From the NCBI RefSeq assembly GCF_964340395.1, contig NC_135570.1:8171822-8235821 (forward strand): 64,000 bases of DNA. Direction: 5' to 3'. The notes beneath the pieces are model-generated. The model was not told where the DNA came from. It saw nothing but the letters and a program-made list of their open reading frames with translations, and did not search any database. Both the position numbers and the translations under genes were made by a program. Source of the stretch: Glandiceps talaboti (lineage: Eukaryota > Hemichordata > Enteropneusta > Spengelidae). Positions 39,291 to 52,772 of the stretch are shown here, piece after piece (the first letter of the stretch is position 1; every line of letters begins with the position of its first letter).

Positions 39291-40755
39291 TCACATCACA
39301 TAGGAGAAGACTTTATTTAGCGTGAATCACGGATTTAATCATAGGTTCAAATGCAATAAAATGCGTTCGATTTTCACGCGACCAGAGGTTCCCAAATGAC
39401 GTCTATTACCCCGGGGCCGGTCCGTGGCTCCCTGGGCATTGATAATCGAACACACCCATGGATTCGTTTGCAAGTTGTGGGTAAGGAAGGCGAACATGAG
39501 TAGAACGGACGAGGAGTTCCACTTTATTACGTAGAAAACGAAGATAGCGACGTTTGTTTGAAAGAGTCTAGGCTTTTTGTCGGCTCCTCCAACTACTTTG
39601 GGTTTATGTAGGACGCATCTTTAAAAGTACTCAAAAATAAAGAAATTGCTAAGAAAACCTCTTACGCGGAAATAATTTTGTTTGTCGGCGAATAATTGGA
39701 GACCTGAATGACCAAATTAGCATATAATATTTTTGTTATACATATCTGCCCTAATATACTGAATGCTATGGATAAGGTAAACGATGGTAATTACTGCAGT
39801 GATACATCTAATGCTGCTTACTGCTATTTTTCTTTTTTAAATGTACGTTTGTTAGAACTCTGAGATGAATTTTGATTGTTGATGTAGGGATAATAAGCCT
39901 TCTAGTTCAAGTTCAGTCGATGGTGGAAATGTTACAGATGTTTAAATGAATAGCAGACTCATTGTTTTTCTTAGTGCCGTGTACAATGTCAAAGGTCAAG
40001 TAAGGTCGATGTCAAAGGTCACGCAAGGAGGATGCCAAGAGAAGATAGCAAATTTAGTTGGGTGAATGATTTGTGAGCTATATGTCACAGAGGCAAGTGG
40101 AAGACAGTATTTTAAAGTGAACACAGTTTGAACATTCAAGTATTACCCGGATTCTTATTCAAGTTCAAACGATGGAATCGCAGAGAGAAGCGTTAGTTGT
40201 CACTAGTTAATCGTGACAGTTGAATATTTGAGTATTTTTAGTTTACACAGTGAAACCCATATTCCATTCATAGGTTTGAATTCGCTGAATTGCATGTAGT
40301 CAAAGTGACGTGGGGAAAGTCTTTTGTGAATCATCATAACTGATTTCTACTCAGAGACAAAGTTTTTCTGTGAGTGAACTCTGCCTCCGAATATTAGTAC
40401 GCAAATTTCAACACGGCACTTGGACCTTGCGATGGTTACATCTATTCGAATCACAGAAACTGTGACGAACACGCGTGTTTTCGTGACGTACAACCCAGTA
40501 TTTCCGATTGTACATTGAAATTTAGCTTGCTACCTTGAACGTTCACATTTCCAATGCCAAATTATCATTTGTCCGTGGTTATCTTTATGTCCATTTTTAA
40601 TGAAATTCTTATGATTTATTCGATAAGGATATCAGTTTCGCGAGACAAACTTTCAGACAAATATTTTTTGTCCATTTTTGTCCACTGCACATGTGGATTA
40701 AATATCTATCCACATGTTTGAATACTGAGAAGTTTAGTATTTCATTAAAAAAAAT
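39291..40755. other. Non-coding stretch, nothing recognised
   Basis: No gene recognised. A CCCCGGGGCCGG-type GC-rich patch lies near 39410 in otherwise AT-rich DNA. Confidence 0.4.
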
Positions 40756-41004
40756 ATAGGGAACTTGCTAACCTGCCATGTTGAATGTTGCATCATGGGA
40801 AATGTCATAATAAATACTACTCAAACAGTATTGTAAACATTAATGTTACATTGTTTTTAACCACAAATGATCAATTCATAGTCTCCCTGATCATTGTGGG
40901 GGTTTATTTTATCGGTAGCTCCAGATTAGGTATTACGATAACCACAGAAAATCCCATAGTCCTTTGCGTCTGAGCATGCTCAGTCTGGATTGCAAGTTCC
41001 CTAT
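40756..41004 (+). mobile_element. Family-2 MITE-like element, copy 2 (intact ends)
   Basis: A 249-bp element bounded by perfect 13-bp inverted repeats, ATAGGGAACTTGC at 40756-40768 and GCAAGTTCCCTAT at 40992-41004, extending to 16 of 18 matches. A perfect palindrome, CTGAGCATGCTCAG, lies near the right end and includes GAGCATGCTC, a consensus p53-family half-site. The interior aligns with 7833-8082. I could not identify a convincing target-site duplication, so the superfamily is undetermined. Confidence 0.85.
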
Positions 41005-42370
41005 TTAAATGACATTGTGCCCTTAAACATTCACAGTGATATCACAAATGGGTAGCTACAAACTCTTTCAGATCTGCCCTACTTTAACGTGTGTTTTTTT
41101 TACCTTTCATTGTCTGAACAAATATTGTATATCAACACATTTATCTGATCGAGCCGTATTTTGTTTTTGTAGAAACCCTTTTACAAGGCAGGGTAGATTA
41201 TAATATGTGTACTATTACAGGATTAAATGACGTCATTTGGGCACTGATCGATTTTTGTTCTATTGATTCGGTGTCTACTCTGAGTGTTTTAGCGTAAAAG
41301 CAGAACAACCTTTCCATATATTGAAAATAAACAATCCCTTACGACTCCTCCGGTACTTAATCGGAGAATCCAGAATGTCAACCTGTATGTCTTTACGTTC
41401 AGTTTCTGTGAAACTAGGACAAAACCAACACATTAAATTTAAAAATAAGACGTGATCAATTCAAAAAAAGAAAAACTAAATTTAAAAATAGAAACTGATA
41501 TGTTATAAAAGAGTTAAATATTGTAAAGTGTACATCATCTTATCTGTACTAATCACACATCAACGAGAGCTACTGTTGCTATAACAACATAATTGCATTT
41601 TCTGATTATTGATCCCAGTGAAAACACATGCTTTCCGGTGATGTTCACATTCACAAACCATTAAGAAAAAATTAACCAATCTATAAATATAACATCATCA
41701 AAGTGGGCGTTGATTAAACTGATTATGCTCACCAAATATACTGTCTTTACACAAAAAAAAGAAATCAATCGGCCGCCGGGATGCAAATATTGTCAAGCGT
41801 ATTTACCATCTGTCAGCTTACTTCATTACTTCTTAAATCGATTTGTTCGTTGTACCTGCCAATGTTAGGGGCATGACTTCTGAGTGTAGGCATAGAATTG
41901 GAGACATTAATGCTGAGAATCAGGCCATAAATTGGGATACTCTTCTAGTCTAACATGAGTTTAGTATTTCAAAAAAAATAGTCTTATAACTAAAACCTGA
42001 AAGTCTGAGTTGAACTAAAACAAATTGATGACTTTGACAAGTATACTTCAAGTTCAAGGGGTGGTGTGGTGTTGGGTGTAAGGAGTATCGATCAAGTGAT
42101 CAAGGAGTTATTACGATTATATGTTAGTTTAAATTGTATGTTGGTAAAAGTATGACAATGAAGTTCTACCCAAATATGCAAATTGTCCATGTATGATGTC
42201 AAAGCATGATTTGTTTAAGTATCATATCGCTGATACTATTTGAAGTTGAAGACAAATGTCACTCCTTCAATACTTACAACGAAAGAATTCATTCGATCAA
42301 CCATTCAATCAATCAACCAATCAACCTATCGATCAATCAACACTTCTATGAGTAAACCTTCCCGTTATCA
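41005..42370. other. Non-coding stretch, nothing recognised
   Basis: AT-rich. It includes a 14-bp palindrome, AAATGACGTCATTT, at 41225-41238, centred on a consensus CRE. No gene recognised. Confidence 0.4.
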
Positions 42371-42714
42371 AACCAACCAACCAACCAACCGATCATTCAC
42401 CCACCCACCCACCCACCCACCCACCCACCCACCCACCCACCCACTCACTCACTCACAAACCCACCCACCCACCCACCCATCCACTCACTCACTCACTCAC
42501 TCACTCACTCACTCACTCACTCACTCACTCACTCACTCACTCACTCACTCACTCACTCACTCACTCACTCACTCACTCACTCGATCACTCACTCACTCAC
42601 TCACTCACTCACTCACTCACTCACTCACTCACTCACTCACTCACTCACTCACTCACTCACTCACTCACTCACTCACTCACTCACTCACTCACTCACTCAC
42701 TCACTCACTCACTC
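42371..42714. repeat. Compound (AACC)n / (CACC)n / (CTCA)n array
   Basis: AACC units pass into CACC units and then about 60 CTCA units. The array is preceded by an imperfect AATC/ACCA zone from about 42290 and is nearly pure apart from one CGAT interruption. The 159-codon Thr-His-Ser-Leu frame is a repeat translation. Confidence 0.95.
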
Positions 42715-45700
42715 TTTAATGAAAGTTATCAATAAAATGAGCAATCGAGCGAGTAAACAGGCTGGACAGTGATTGCCTCAACCCACCAATCGCCCACTAA
42801 CTTCATTGATTAATATAATTCGATTTAACAATCTCTGTAACAAGCTATTATTTGGATGCCATGTTATTAATCAATCAATCCCCAATCAACAAATCATAAT
42901 CAATTACTTCGTCCATCAATGTCTTAATCAAAGTAGTAACTTTACATCAGACGTACTAATATATAGCTTCATACAGTGACGCTATACATAGCTCGACGTC
43001 TTCTCTATTATCAGGCATCACTTCAAGTGCCACGCCGTTTGACGGTGACACAACATTGCTTGAGGTTCCTGGATATATGCAGCTAACTATAAACTGAATG
43101 TTGTTACACGCAACGCAAAGAATCAATGACTAAGAACAATACAGAGTTGATGCCACAATTAAGTTTCCATATGATTTATGGTTTGAAAAGTCACAAACTG
43201 ACGATTGAAAATGAGCAAAACAGCAGCTAACCACTCTAAACAACCACTCTCTGTTTTAGATTTGTTGTAGTTGAATGATTTAGACGACCATTCAAACACC
43301 TATTTACAGTCTACTTTCTTTCCCAGCACGTCTTAATCAACACAAGGGGACAGATTGTATAAATAGGATAAAGAACGTGTACAGCTGTAACATTGCCATG
43401 GTTACAGTGAGTGTTCTAAAACACTAAAAACAGTCTAAATAAACTGAACTAAAACAGTGGTTATAAGAACAAATTGTGTGTTTGTCTGACAGCTTTGTTT
43501 TTGATGAAAATGAGAACTAATCTGAAACATCAGAAAGTCTAGCCTGTTCATTTTGCTCACTTTCCTTTAAAGCTAAACGTTGTACCTGGAGCATTGTTGC
43601 AAACATTTTCGTCGCTAAAATGACTTCTTTGCGTTGTTCATTCTAAAGTATACCAGGTTGCCATAACCTTATGTGCGTAGATCTCTGCATATGAACTAAA
43701 CATAGTATTCAATATTAGTTGAGCCACAGTCAAAGTTTAAGGGGAACGCTATAAAGTTATTTTCATAGACTGGGTTCTGGAGAGTTATTTCATGATTTCA
43801 CATCACATAATGTTCGCTCGGTTGCCAGGAAACAAACTGAAACTATTTGTCACCTCTGTTGTCCTTCAATGGAACATGGGTCGTAGCGTTTCCTCTTATA
43901 AGGCGTTAATTTTCGCGCAAGATTTCAACCGCTTTACACACTACTGATGTATGAAATCAACCACTAACACACGAACTGAGTCTTTAAAAAAAAATATAAG
44001 GAAATGACTAATATTCTGTTTTGTACTGCTAGGGTTTGGTAGAAAAAATACTTCAACCTGACATATAACTAGGTAACGTTTTGAGCATGCGTAGAATGTG
44101 TGCTTATCAGAGAATGATTACACAGAGTACGTAATTAATCAAACGTTGATATGCAACTTTAATTCGTGTACAGGGGGATTTATTGTAAAAAATTCAGTCC
44201 GTTAATAAAGTACACTAATATGCAATTACAGCTTCTCTGGATTGGTTAATTTATTCATTAAGCTTAATAGCAGGTTCAGGCGTTCATTTGACACGCATCG
44301 TAGCAGAAATGTCTATAATCTATACGACTACAAAGCACGTCCATCCATAAAATTATCACCAAACAGCAGTATAGTTAATTGATATGAGATATCATTGGAG
44401 TGTTGCAGCTGGTTGTCCTACTTTCTTCGTAGTTCGTAATTGTTGAATTGGCTCAGTAAATTTGCTGTTATCTGATAGTGTACTTTGTTGAAAGATTAAA
44501 AAAACTGCTGGGGAAATGAGAAATACCATATATGATAAATGTACTGATATATTTATGCATGGGGTTGATCATACTTTGGGCACGTGTTATCATAAACAGA
44601 ATCCCAATCTTAAATGAGATGTGACCGTGTTGTTCAAGGTCCGTCCCCAGGGTCTGTCTACACTAACTACCGCGTCGAATGGCATCACTACAAATTGGTC
44701 ATTATCGTAACCCGCGTCCCGACAGACACATTCATGCGCGCATTCGAAGCCATGGTTCATCACAAGAAAATGGCCTTTGATGTTGAAAGTGGGGCTAGAC
44801 TTCATCATAGAGTCGATTTGCAAAACCAATACGTGCTCATGTTGCAATTTCTAGTAAACTTAGGAAGGGGTTTGTTGTTGCCAATTAAAACAAGTTCATA
44901 ATTGTCTTGAACAATTCTCGACTGATAATTCAGTCATAGTACTTTTAATGTAATTTGTAAAATGCTTCCCTTCAATGGAAAGACCAGAGTATGGATGTAT
45001 TCCATTTATTTGTTGATATATAGAACTGAAAGGTCAAGAAATAGTGTAGAATTCGAAAACAGGCATTGGAAAGAAGAAAATAAGTTTTTGTTGGTGGTCC
45101 GTTGCTTTTTTGTCTCAGTATTAAGTTCTTACACACTATTAGTTACCATAGTGTTATATTTCAACATTCAAATAAAGTAATTCCTTAATTCTTACAGAAA
45201 ACACTTGTGGAGTACATTTGAACGTTTGACAACCACTTTTTTTTCTGTCATTGTATATGTATTATGTATTATAATGTCCTACGAAACGGAAAAGTACAAC
45301 CAACTTCATAGTACCAGACAAAAAAGTGTAAATTTGAGGTTGTCGAACACCGCGATGCCTTCTAAAGTGGTAAGGGAATATGATCTTGGTTAGAACGTAT
45401 CCAAATACTACAGCGACAAAAAATGTTGTTCGATGTAGTAGATTACACAAGTGTGTGATAGTGGCGTCTCTGTGCCTACGTTTAACGTTACATTTATCTT
45501 TGACTGAGGGCGTCTACGAATCGTTAAATTGATGACCAAAAGATGACGTCATTCACGATGGCATTCAATAATTGTTGTGGGTGAGACATTCGTTAAAAGT
45601 GAACTTGAAATATCGTGGGTAGAATCGAAGATAAAGTGTAGGTGAACTTCTATAAACTAAAAAGGATGAGGTCTGCGATAAAGTTAAAGTGTCTACGTCA

Positions 45701-45868
45701 GATGTCATTATTTCCGTTGTATGGATTGGTTGACTGAGAGATCTTCATCAATAACATAACATAGCATACCGAAGGATGTACATTGTGCAATGTATGTGAA
45801 GTTGCTATTTTTCAAGCCTGTCTGTATCTCGCCCACTGTCTCTCTTACTTGCAGTTTTTTTGTCTGTT
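42715..45868. other. Non-coding stretch with one unexplained two-strand open segment
   Basis: Mostly AT-rich. The segment 44614-44901 is open on the plus strand (95 codons), and 44590-44847 is open on the minus strand (85 codons). It looks less AT-rich than its surroundings (CGCGTCGAATGGCATCAC, CGCGTCCCGACAGACAC). Neither translation matches a family I recognise. It may be an unknown exon or a mobile-element fragment. Confidence 0.4.
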
Positions 45869-45997
45869 AGTCAGTCAGTCAGTCAGTCAGTCAGTCAGTC
45901 AGTCAGCCAGCCAGCCAGCCAGTCAGTCAGTCAGTCAGTCAGTCAGTCAGTCAGTCAGTCAGTCAGTCAGTCAGTCAGTCAGTCAGTCAGTCAGTCA

Positions 45998-46088
<91 letters not shown>
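45869..46088. repeat. Compound (AGTC)n / (AGCC)n / (TGTC)n array
   Basis: AGTC units with an internal block of four AGCC units, switching at about 46000 to about 22 TGTC units. Confidence 0.95.
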
Positions 46089-48101
46089 GCAAGGTAAAAT
46101 AAAAACCCACAAAATTACACCACGTAATTTTTACCATGCTTTTTACACTTACATCAAAATTGGTATATTTCTTGTTGTATATTGTATGTTATCATATTGC
46201 ATGTAATGTATGTGTAATTATGTTAAGATTCATCTTCGGAATTAACAAAATATTATCATCCGTTGTCATCTTATCGTGCCGAGACACGCACTTTTACATC
46301 ATGCATGATAACTTGAACCGATTACATCCGAGACCACTTCGGATGACTCTAGGCACTTACTACAGTAAATAGCATTTCTGTGTCAGCCGTAATAACTATT
46401 GAACGTCTTCGAGTGAATGAGATACGTAGAGGTCTCTCACTTCTACAACGCACGTGATAATGTATGAGTTTTTTGCGGAAAGTTCTATTTACATATGTAT
46501 TATGTATACAATTAATTCGCTAAAGTTCAAGTCCATTAGAGGTAATTTGCGTAATTTGCCGAATGTGAAGTATTCATCCGTCATAATAAAGTAGTTCTGT
46601 GACTTGTATATTTGCAGGTGATGATGAACCATGAATGAAAACTACATTTGTACAAACAACCCTAGTTGTGGGTGATGTCAATTCTCCATTTGCAGATTAA
46701 TATAGTGTGTTCATAAATCAAAATTGTTTTAATTAAAGCGAGTGCTGAGTAACTTGATTATATATATATCCACAGTTCTATCAGATCCCAATGATACGTG
46801 AAGGCGCCGTTATAACCTTTACGTGTTCAGTCGACCCTCCCTATAGCAAAATTGATAAGACGGTGAAACTTTCAACTGTAGCTTGAATTGTTTCGTTTTC
46901 AGAACACTATATAGGAATTTCCATTTCGTGCATATTTTCAAAAGTAACGATAAAAGTTATGACAGTGATAATTTCAATTGTTACATAACAGCAATATTCC
47001 AAACTTGAGTTGTCAAAGTATAGAACTATTCGTGTGCGTCGTATCGACACAGTTACATTAATTTTTTAGGATGCAATTGTTCAGATTGTAAGTGTCTATC
47101 CATCTTTCGTCGGCCGGTTTTACCCTGTTTCGAATTAGTTAAATTAGATTGTCTAAGCAAGGTTTATATTAATACAGAAATGCACAATTAAATGGATGGA
47201 AAGACGAAGTGTATCAAGTTTCATGCCTACCTGCACTCAGCCAAATAACGTAGACTTTCTCTATAGTTTTCGTCCCTTTTCGTTGATGTGCTGAGAGACG
47301 TCTCCTCTTGTTCTTGTGAGCGCAATATATTGGCGAGGTTTACTTTCGCTCAATAAATGTGTAAAATTGACATCCAGTTGGAACATTGGCAAGGGAAGTA
47401 ATCTATATATGTTCCGATTATCTAATTTGCATAAGTACGTTGTGTTTGCGGTAAAGGTACATATTTGATTGGATGGTAGGGCCAACCCACGGTTGCCTCA
47501 CAACAGGCAAGTCGATTACACCGTGTCTGCCAACAATGTATAAATCAGGCGAGAGGCGATCCCCGCTAGCACTGCCAAATGCGCCCTCCTGCATTAATCA
47601 CTGCTTCACTTTTTTGTAGAAAAAAGACACGATGAGTTTGTTCATAAGAAAACCCACAGAATTCGTTCGCAAACTTTCAGACAAAAAATATTGTGATAAA
47701 ATACTTCGATTATTTTGTTTTTAACATAACTCGAGTCACACATAGACTTGACAATTGCATTTTTAATTGATAGGTAAAACATAAAGAATGTATGATAACA
47801 AATTTGCTTTTCTATGACAAGTGTATGTGGATTCTCCATCTTCAGTCTTTACATAAACTAATTTATTATTTGAAGCTATACCGTAAAATCGTCGCCATGG
47901 GAACCACTGTAGTGTTTTATGTACACAATTGAACAGGCTGGTGTGAGTTCTACGTGAGTAGTGATAATAATTTTATTAGAATTTTATTAGCCTAATATAA
48001 TAGTTTTATGGTGAGAAATATACTACTGTTTAAGTCTGTTTTCATACATAAGATATAAAATACATACAGCTATCAATATTTTAAGATTGGTAAGTACATA
48101 G
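46089..48101. other. Non-coding stretch, nothing recognised
   Basis: AT-rich, frames under 80 codons, no recognised similarity or repeat. Confidence 0.4.
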
Positions 48102-48123
48102 TGAGAGAGAGAGAGAGAGAGAG
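48102..48123. repeat. Short (GA)n tract
   Basis: Eleven GA units. Confidence 0.85.
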
Positions 48124-48480
48124 GTGGCAATCAGCAATCGCAATAGTCGATTTTCCGGTTCCAAGGTGCATTGCGCGAGAGGACGTCGTTTAGGCTGTTA
48201 CAGCTTGTTTTATCTTTGTTACGTTCATCGTGAAATGATGGAAAGACATGTTGACCTCTTTGATTAAGAATTATTTTATACTACAAAGACTAAACGCCAT
48301 CAATGCCATAGGGGGATTTTGCAGGTAAACACAGGGTACGGTCAGGTGACAACCACCCCCTGAGTAGCGCGAGCAACCCCTCAGTGCGTACACCATACAT
48401 ACATGGCATTGTGAGAGACGCGCAAAGCATATTGGAACCGACAACAGGTCTATTCTAAAACAAGCAGACTGCAACAGTCA

Positions 48481-48800
48481 ACCTTTCTCACCGCATTGTT
48501 ACGATTCGGATAAAGTATGGCAATACAATAAGGTGCATAAGCTAATACTACATCTCCACTTCATGGTTATGACGTGACGGTATTCATTACATATATACAG
48601 TTGCATCCCAATCTCACATTTAAACCCGTACCCACATTCATACCAGGTCACAGAGGCCGGTTGTCAGGGGCAACGTGGCATTGATTGTATAAATATAGTG
48701 TTCTACAAAGTTTCCCACCGCACTGTTAAGATTCTGTCATTAAAATTTAACAAGCAGAGAACACTACAACGGTTCTCACCGCACTGTTATGATTCTGTCA
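48481..48800. repeat. Three dispersed copies of a 27-30-bp block
   Basis: TTTCTCACCGCACTGTT followed by ATGATTCTGTCAT occurs in variant form at 48481-48507, 48711-48740 and 48771-48800. The unequal spacing (about 230 and 60 bp) suggests a larger decayed repeat. Confidence 0.7.
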
Positions 48801-48820
48801 TAACATTGTTATTAAAAGAG

Positions 48821-48973
48821 TTTGTCATAGGAAAACTGAGATTTTGACGACTTGTATTGTTTGTCGTTGGAGGACTGTCAGATTTTGACAACTGGCAATG
48901 TTTCTCATTGGACGGCTGCGAGATTTTGACGACTTGTAATATTTGTCGTTAGAAGACTGAAATTTTGACAAAT
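48821..48973. repeat. 41-bp minisatellite, about 4 copies
   Basis: Units start TTTGTCGTTGGA-like at 48821, 48860, 48901 and 48942, each followed by AGATTTTGACGACTTGTAAT variants. It directly follows the three dispersed blocks at 48481-48800. Confidence 0.85.
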
Positions 48974-49003
48974 AAAGTTATCCCGATACATTCTGCAATG
49001 GTT

Positions 49004-49018
49004 TGACGTCACTTCCGG
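49004..49018 (-). promoter_or_regulatory. Perfect ETS-CRE composite motif
   Basis: The minus strand reads CCGGAAGTGACGTCA, the composite of an ETS (GABPA-type) and a CRE (CREB/ATF) site found at many metazoan promoters. The plus-strand variant at 6446 shares AACCGG upstream. No exon is seen near either. Confidence 0.35.
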
Positions 49019-50288
49019 TTCTATTATAGTTTCCAATTGCAAATTGACACACGAACGATTCGTGATAGTGTCGTTTAAAAGCAAATATTTGCAAGGAAAG
49101 TGGTGTTTATTTTATTGGACACATGATATCATAATCAGTTTGGACATTGTATACGATTACTATATACCGTATAGAATTGCGAATTTGATCCCTAGTAGTG
49201 CTATCAAACTGACGTAGATTCTATTGATTTGATAGTTATTTCGACTAAGTCTTCAAACACTCTCATGTATTATACACTTAGACTTAAGGATATCATTGGG
49301 CGATAAGTACAAATATGCAAATTTACGTCCGCTGTACCTTATTTAGAATATCGACTTTGAGATATAATTTTACATTGAAAATAATTGATTTAAATTTTCA
49401 CTGAATACACGTTGCAACAATGTTAGTGTTATACACAGATCGGCAATGATTATGCATCGTCGTTGCCAATATTACATGTGTGTATGAGTTGGATGCCAAT
49501 GAATATCAGTTCATCATTAAATAACCTATACAGTCTCTAATTAGCATAAATCGATTACGGATCACAAATAATTTGTTAATTAACAAAGGCAATAGGAATG
49601 GAATACATAGTAATCAATATCGCGTACTGAAATGAACAATACATGGTAAATATGCAATTTTGAAACTCAAGCACTTTAACAGACATATTAAATTACTAAA
49701 AAAAAACGCTCTTTGAGTGTAGGCCGCGAGATCAGGAAATGATATCACATCATACCGTTTTAATTTTTCTCAAGTGATATACGATATATCATTACATTAA
49801 AGTAATGACGTTCCTCAATAGTTAAATTGATTACAGAATGTATATGACAATGTGTCGGTCTTTATCTTCAGAGAGGTGATTTGTGATTTATAGCCCCCTC
49901 CCCTTGTTTAAGTGCCTCGTTATAACAACCTGCAATTATCAGATGTATTCGCATTTAAGGGTAATTTTTCACCATTACAGCTGTATTTGGTTAATATTAA
50001 TGATTTCTAAGATAGGTATATGATCTTTATTTTAATGTAATATTCTACATTATCGGCCGGTATCTTTGGCCAAAATGTATGCCTTTTAAGATATTCCGTT
50101 TGCTCTATTCTCTGATCTAATTTAATTCTACAAGCAAGGCCTCCTAACTGGTCACGTTCTACCCAATTCCAAGTGACGACCTCTCCCCCGCATATTTTTA
50201 ATGGGGAAACTTTGGGTATTTAATGTACAATGGAAACCAATTGAGTAGAAACAAGTACAAATCGTCGTGTAGATTGACAACATTTTTA
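49019..50288. other. Non-coding stretch, nothing recognised
   Basis: AT-rich with no exon-like frame. Confidence 0.4.
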
Positions 50289-50614
50289 CTAACATTGCTA
50301 CATTTTATCTTCTGGCTCGATACAAATCTGACTAACATTGCTACATTTTATCGTCTGGTTCGACAAAAATATTACTAGAATTGCTACATTTTATAGTCTG
50401 GTGTTACAAAAAGCTTACCAACGTTGCTACATTTTATCATCTGGTGTTACAAAAAGCTTACCACCGTTGCTACACTTTATCGTCTGGTGTTACAAAAAGC
50501 TTACAACCGTTGCTACACTTTATCGTCTGGTGTTACAAAAAGCTTACCAACGTTGCTACATTTTATCGTCTGTTGTTACAAAAAGCTTAGTATACCAACA
50601 TTGCTACATTTTCT
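50289..50614 (+). repeat. 43-bp minisatellite, about 7.5 copies
   Basis: The unit is CCAACGTTGCTACATTTTAT, then CGTCTGGTGTTACAAAAAGC, then TTA. The first three units are more diverged (GGCTCGATACAAATCTGAC, GGTTCGACAAAAATATTAC). Because 43 is not a multiple of three, all three plus frames stay open and give similar false proteins. The diverged left units most resemble the inverted pair at 28603-28685. Confidence 0.95.
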
Positions 50615-51368
50615 TTGCAGGAGCTACCGTTATTTACTTAGGCAGAGCGTAAATTGAGATATTTGTCGAACCAAACGACTTTTTGTTTTTAACCAACTGT
50701 ACTTAGTAAAAAGCACAACGGAAAAGAGGTAGAAACAATCTTCAATTCTCCCTTTTGTTTAAATCTTGAACTTGAAAGGATTCATTTTGACAGAAAATAC
50801 ACTTTTCAAAACATTTAAGACTTCTTTAGTATTGAAATAAGGACAGCTTATGTACTGCACGATGAAAATGTATAATGTTTTGTAAACATGACCCCTCATA
50901 AATATTTGAACATCAAATAATTTTACCGTCTAAAAGTGATTAATGGTCTTCTATGGGGATTAATTTTAGCAAAATGTCTTCAAATTGTGTTAGTGTGATA
51001 CAACAATTACGTCTTTCAGTCAGTAACACGTCCCCATCATGCTTATATGTATCTGCCGTTTCCTCACTACACTTTGTGCACGGTATAATATGTGCAATAT
51101 GATCACGGCAAAGTTAGTTACACATCTTGTAATGGCAGACTTTGAACCACAATCCACCGTTTCCTGCATGTTATTTATTCAACGGTATCAGCTGAGTCGA
51201 ACGGTATATGGTTGTATTTCATATTTTATTGCCTTAGTAGTGTCGTTCATGCATAATTTAATATCATATTAATTGTTTCATCAACCCTAGCAATATATCA
51301 AGACAAGATCAGACTTTATACAAAATGATTGTTCTGTACATTATATGTTACCCGAACACCATGACTCT
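50615..51368. other. Non-coding stretch, nothing recognised
   Basis: The frame at 51039-51272 (77 codons, plus) is not recognised. No repeats are seen. Confidence 0.4.
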
Positions 51369-51686
51369 ACATACATGCATACATACATACATACATACAT
51401 ACATGCATACATGCATGCATACATACATACATACATACATACATACATACATACATACATACATACATACATACATACATACATACATACATACATACAT
51501 ACATACATGCATGCATGCATGTATACATACATACATACATACATACATACATACATACATACATACATACATACATACACACCGACCAACATACATACAT
51601 ACACATACATACATACATACATACATACATACATACATACATACATACATACATACATACATACATACATACATACATACATACAC
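51369..51686. repeat. (CATA)n array with a 106-bp internal duplication
   Basis: CATA units with CATG blocks. The non-repeat word CACACCGACCAAC occurs at 51578 and again at 51684, implying that a roughly 106-bp stretch was copied within the array. Confidence 0.95.
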
Positions 51687-52504
<818 letters not shown>

Positions 52505-52539
52505 GTATGTATAGATAGATTGAGGAGCACACAGTGGAA

Positions 52540-52772
52540 ATGATAGTAAGATTTCAAATCGAAATTTTTGAGTCCACACAGTATTCGGCGGCCATATTGG
52601 ATTCTATAATGAGCCTGAGTAAATTTTGATAAGATTTTGACCTCAATGTCAATTATTTTAATGGTGACTCAGGATTTTTTAACTTGTTTCAACTGAGGAT
52701 ACGTTGACGTTTTCGTCAACAAAGTAACAACAAAAGTTTAAGAGTTTATTTCCAAGGCACATTCTACGTTAA
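52540..52772 (+). mobile_element. Family-1 short element, copy B (5' truncated)
   Basis: The core GTATTCGGCGGCCATATTGG is at 52581-52600. The 3' part has CAACAAAGTAACAACAAAAG and ends TTCTACGTTAA at 52762-52772. That end is the inverse of the family start TTAAGGTAGAA with one mismatch, suggesting short terminal inverted repeats. The left third is missing; the junction is close to the (TA)n tract. Confidence 0.8.

Noticed and set aside
42240-42719. 159-residue Thr-His-Ser-Leu repeat frame and similar Ser-Val/Ser-Gln frames at 45.8 kb
   Set aside because: They are encoded entirely by tetranucleotide arrays and have no unique coding sequence.
50338-50657. Three overlapping plus-strand frames with near-identical repeated peptides
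   Set aside because: The 43-bp unit is not a multiple of three, so each frame cycles through the same three readings. This is a repeat artefact.
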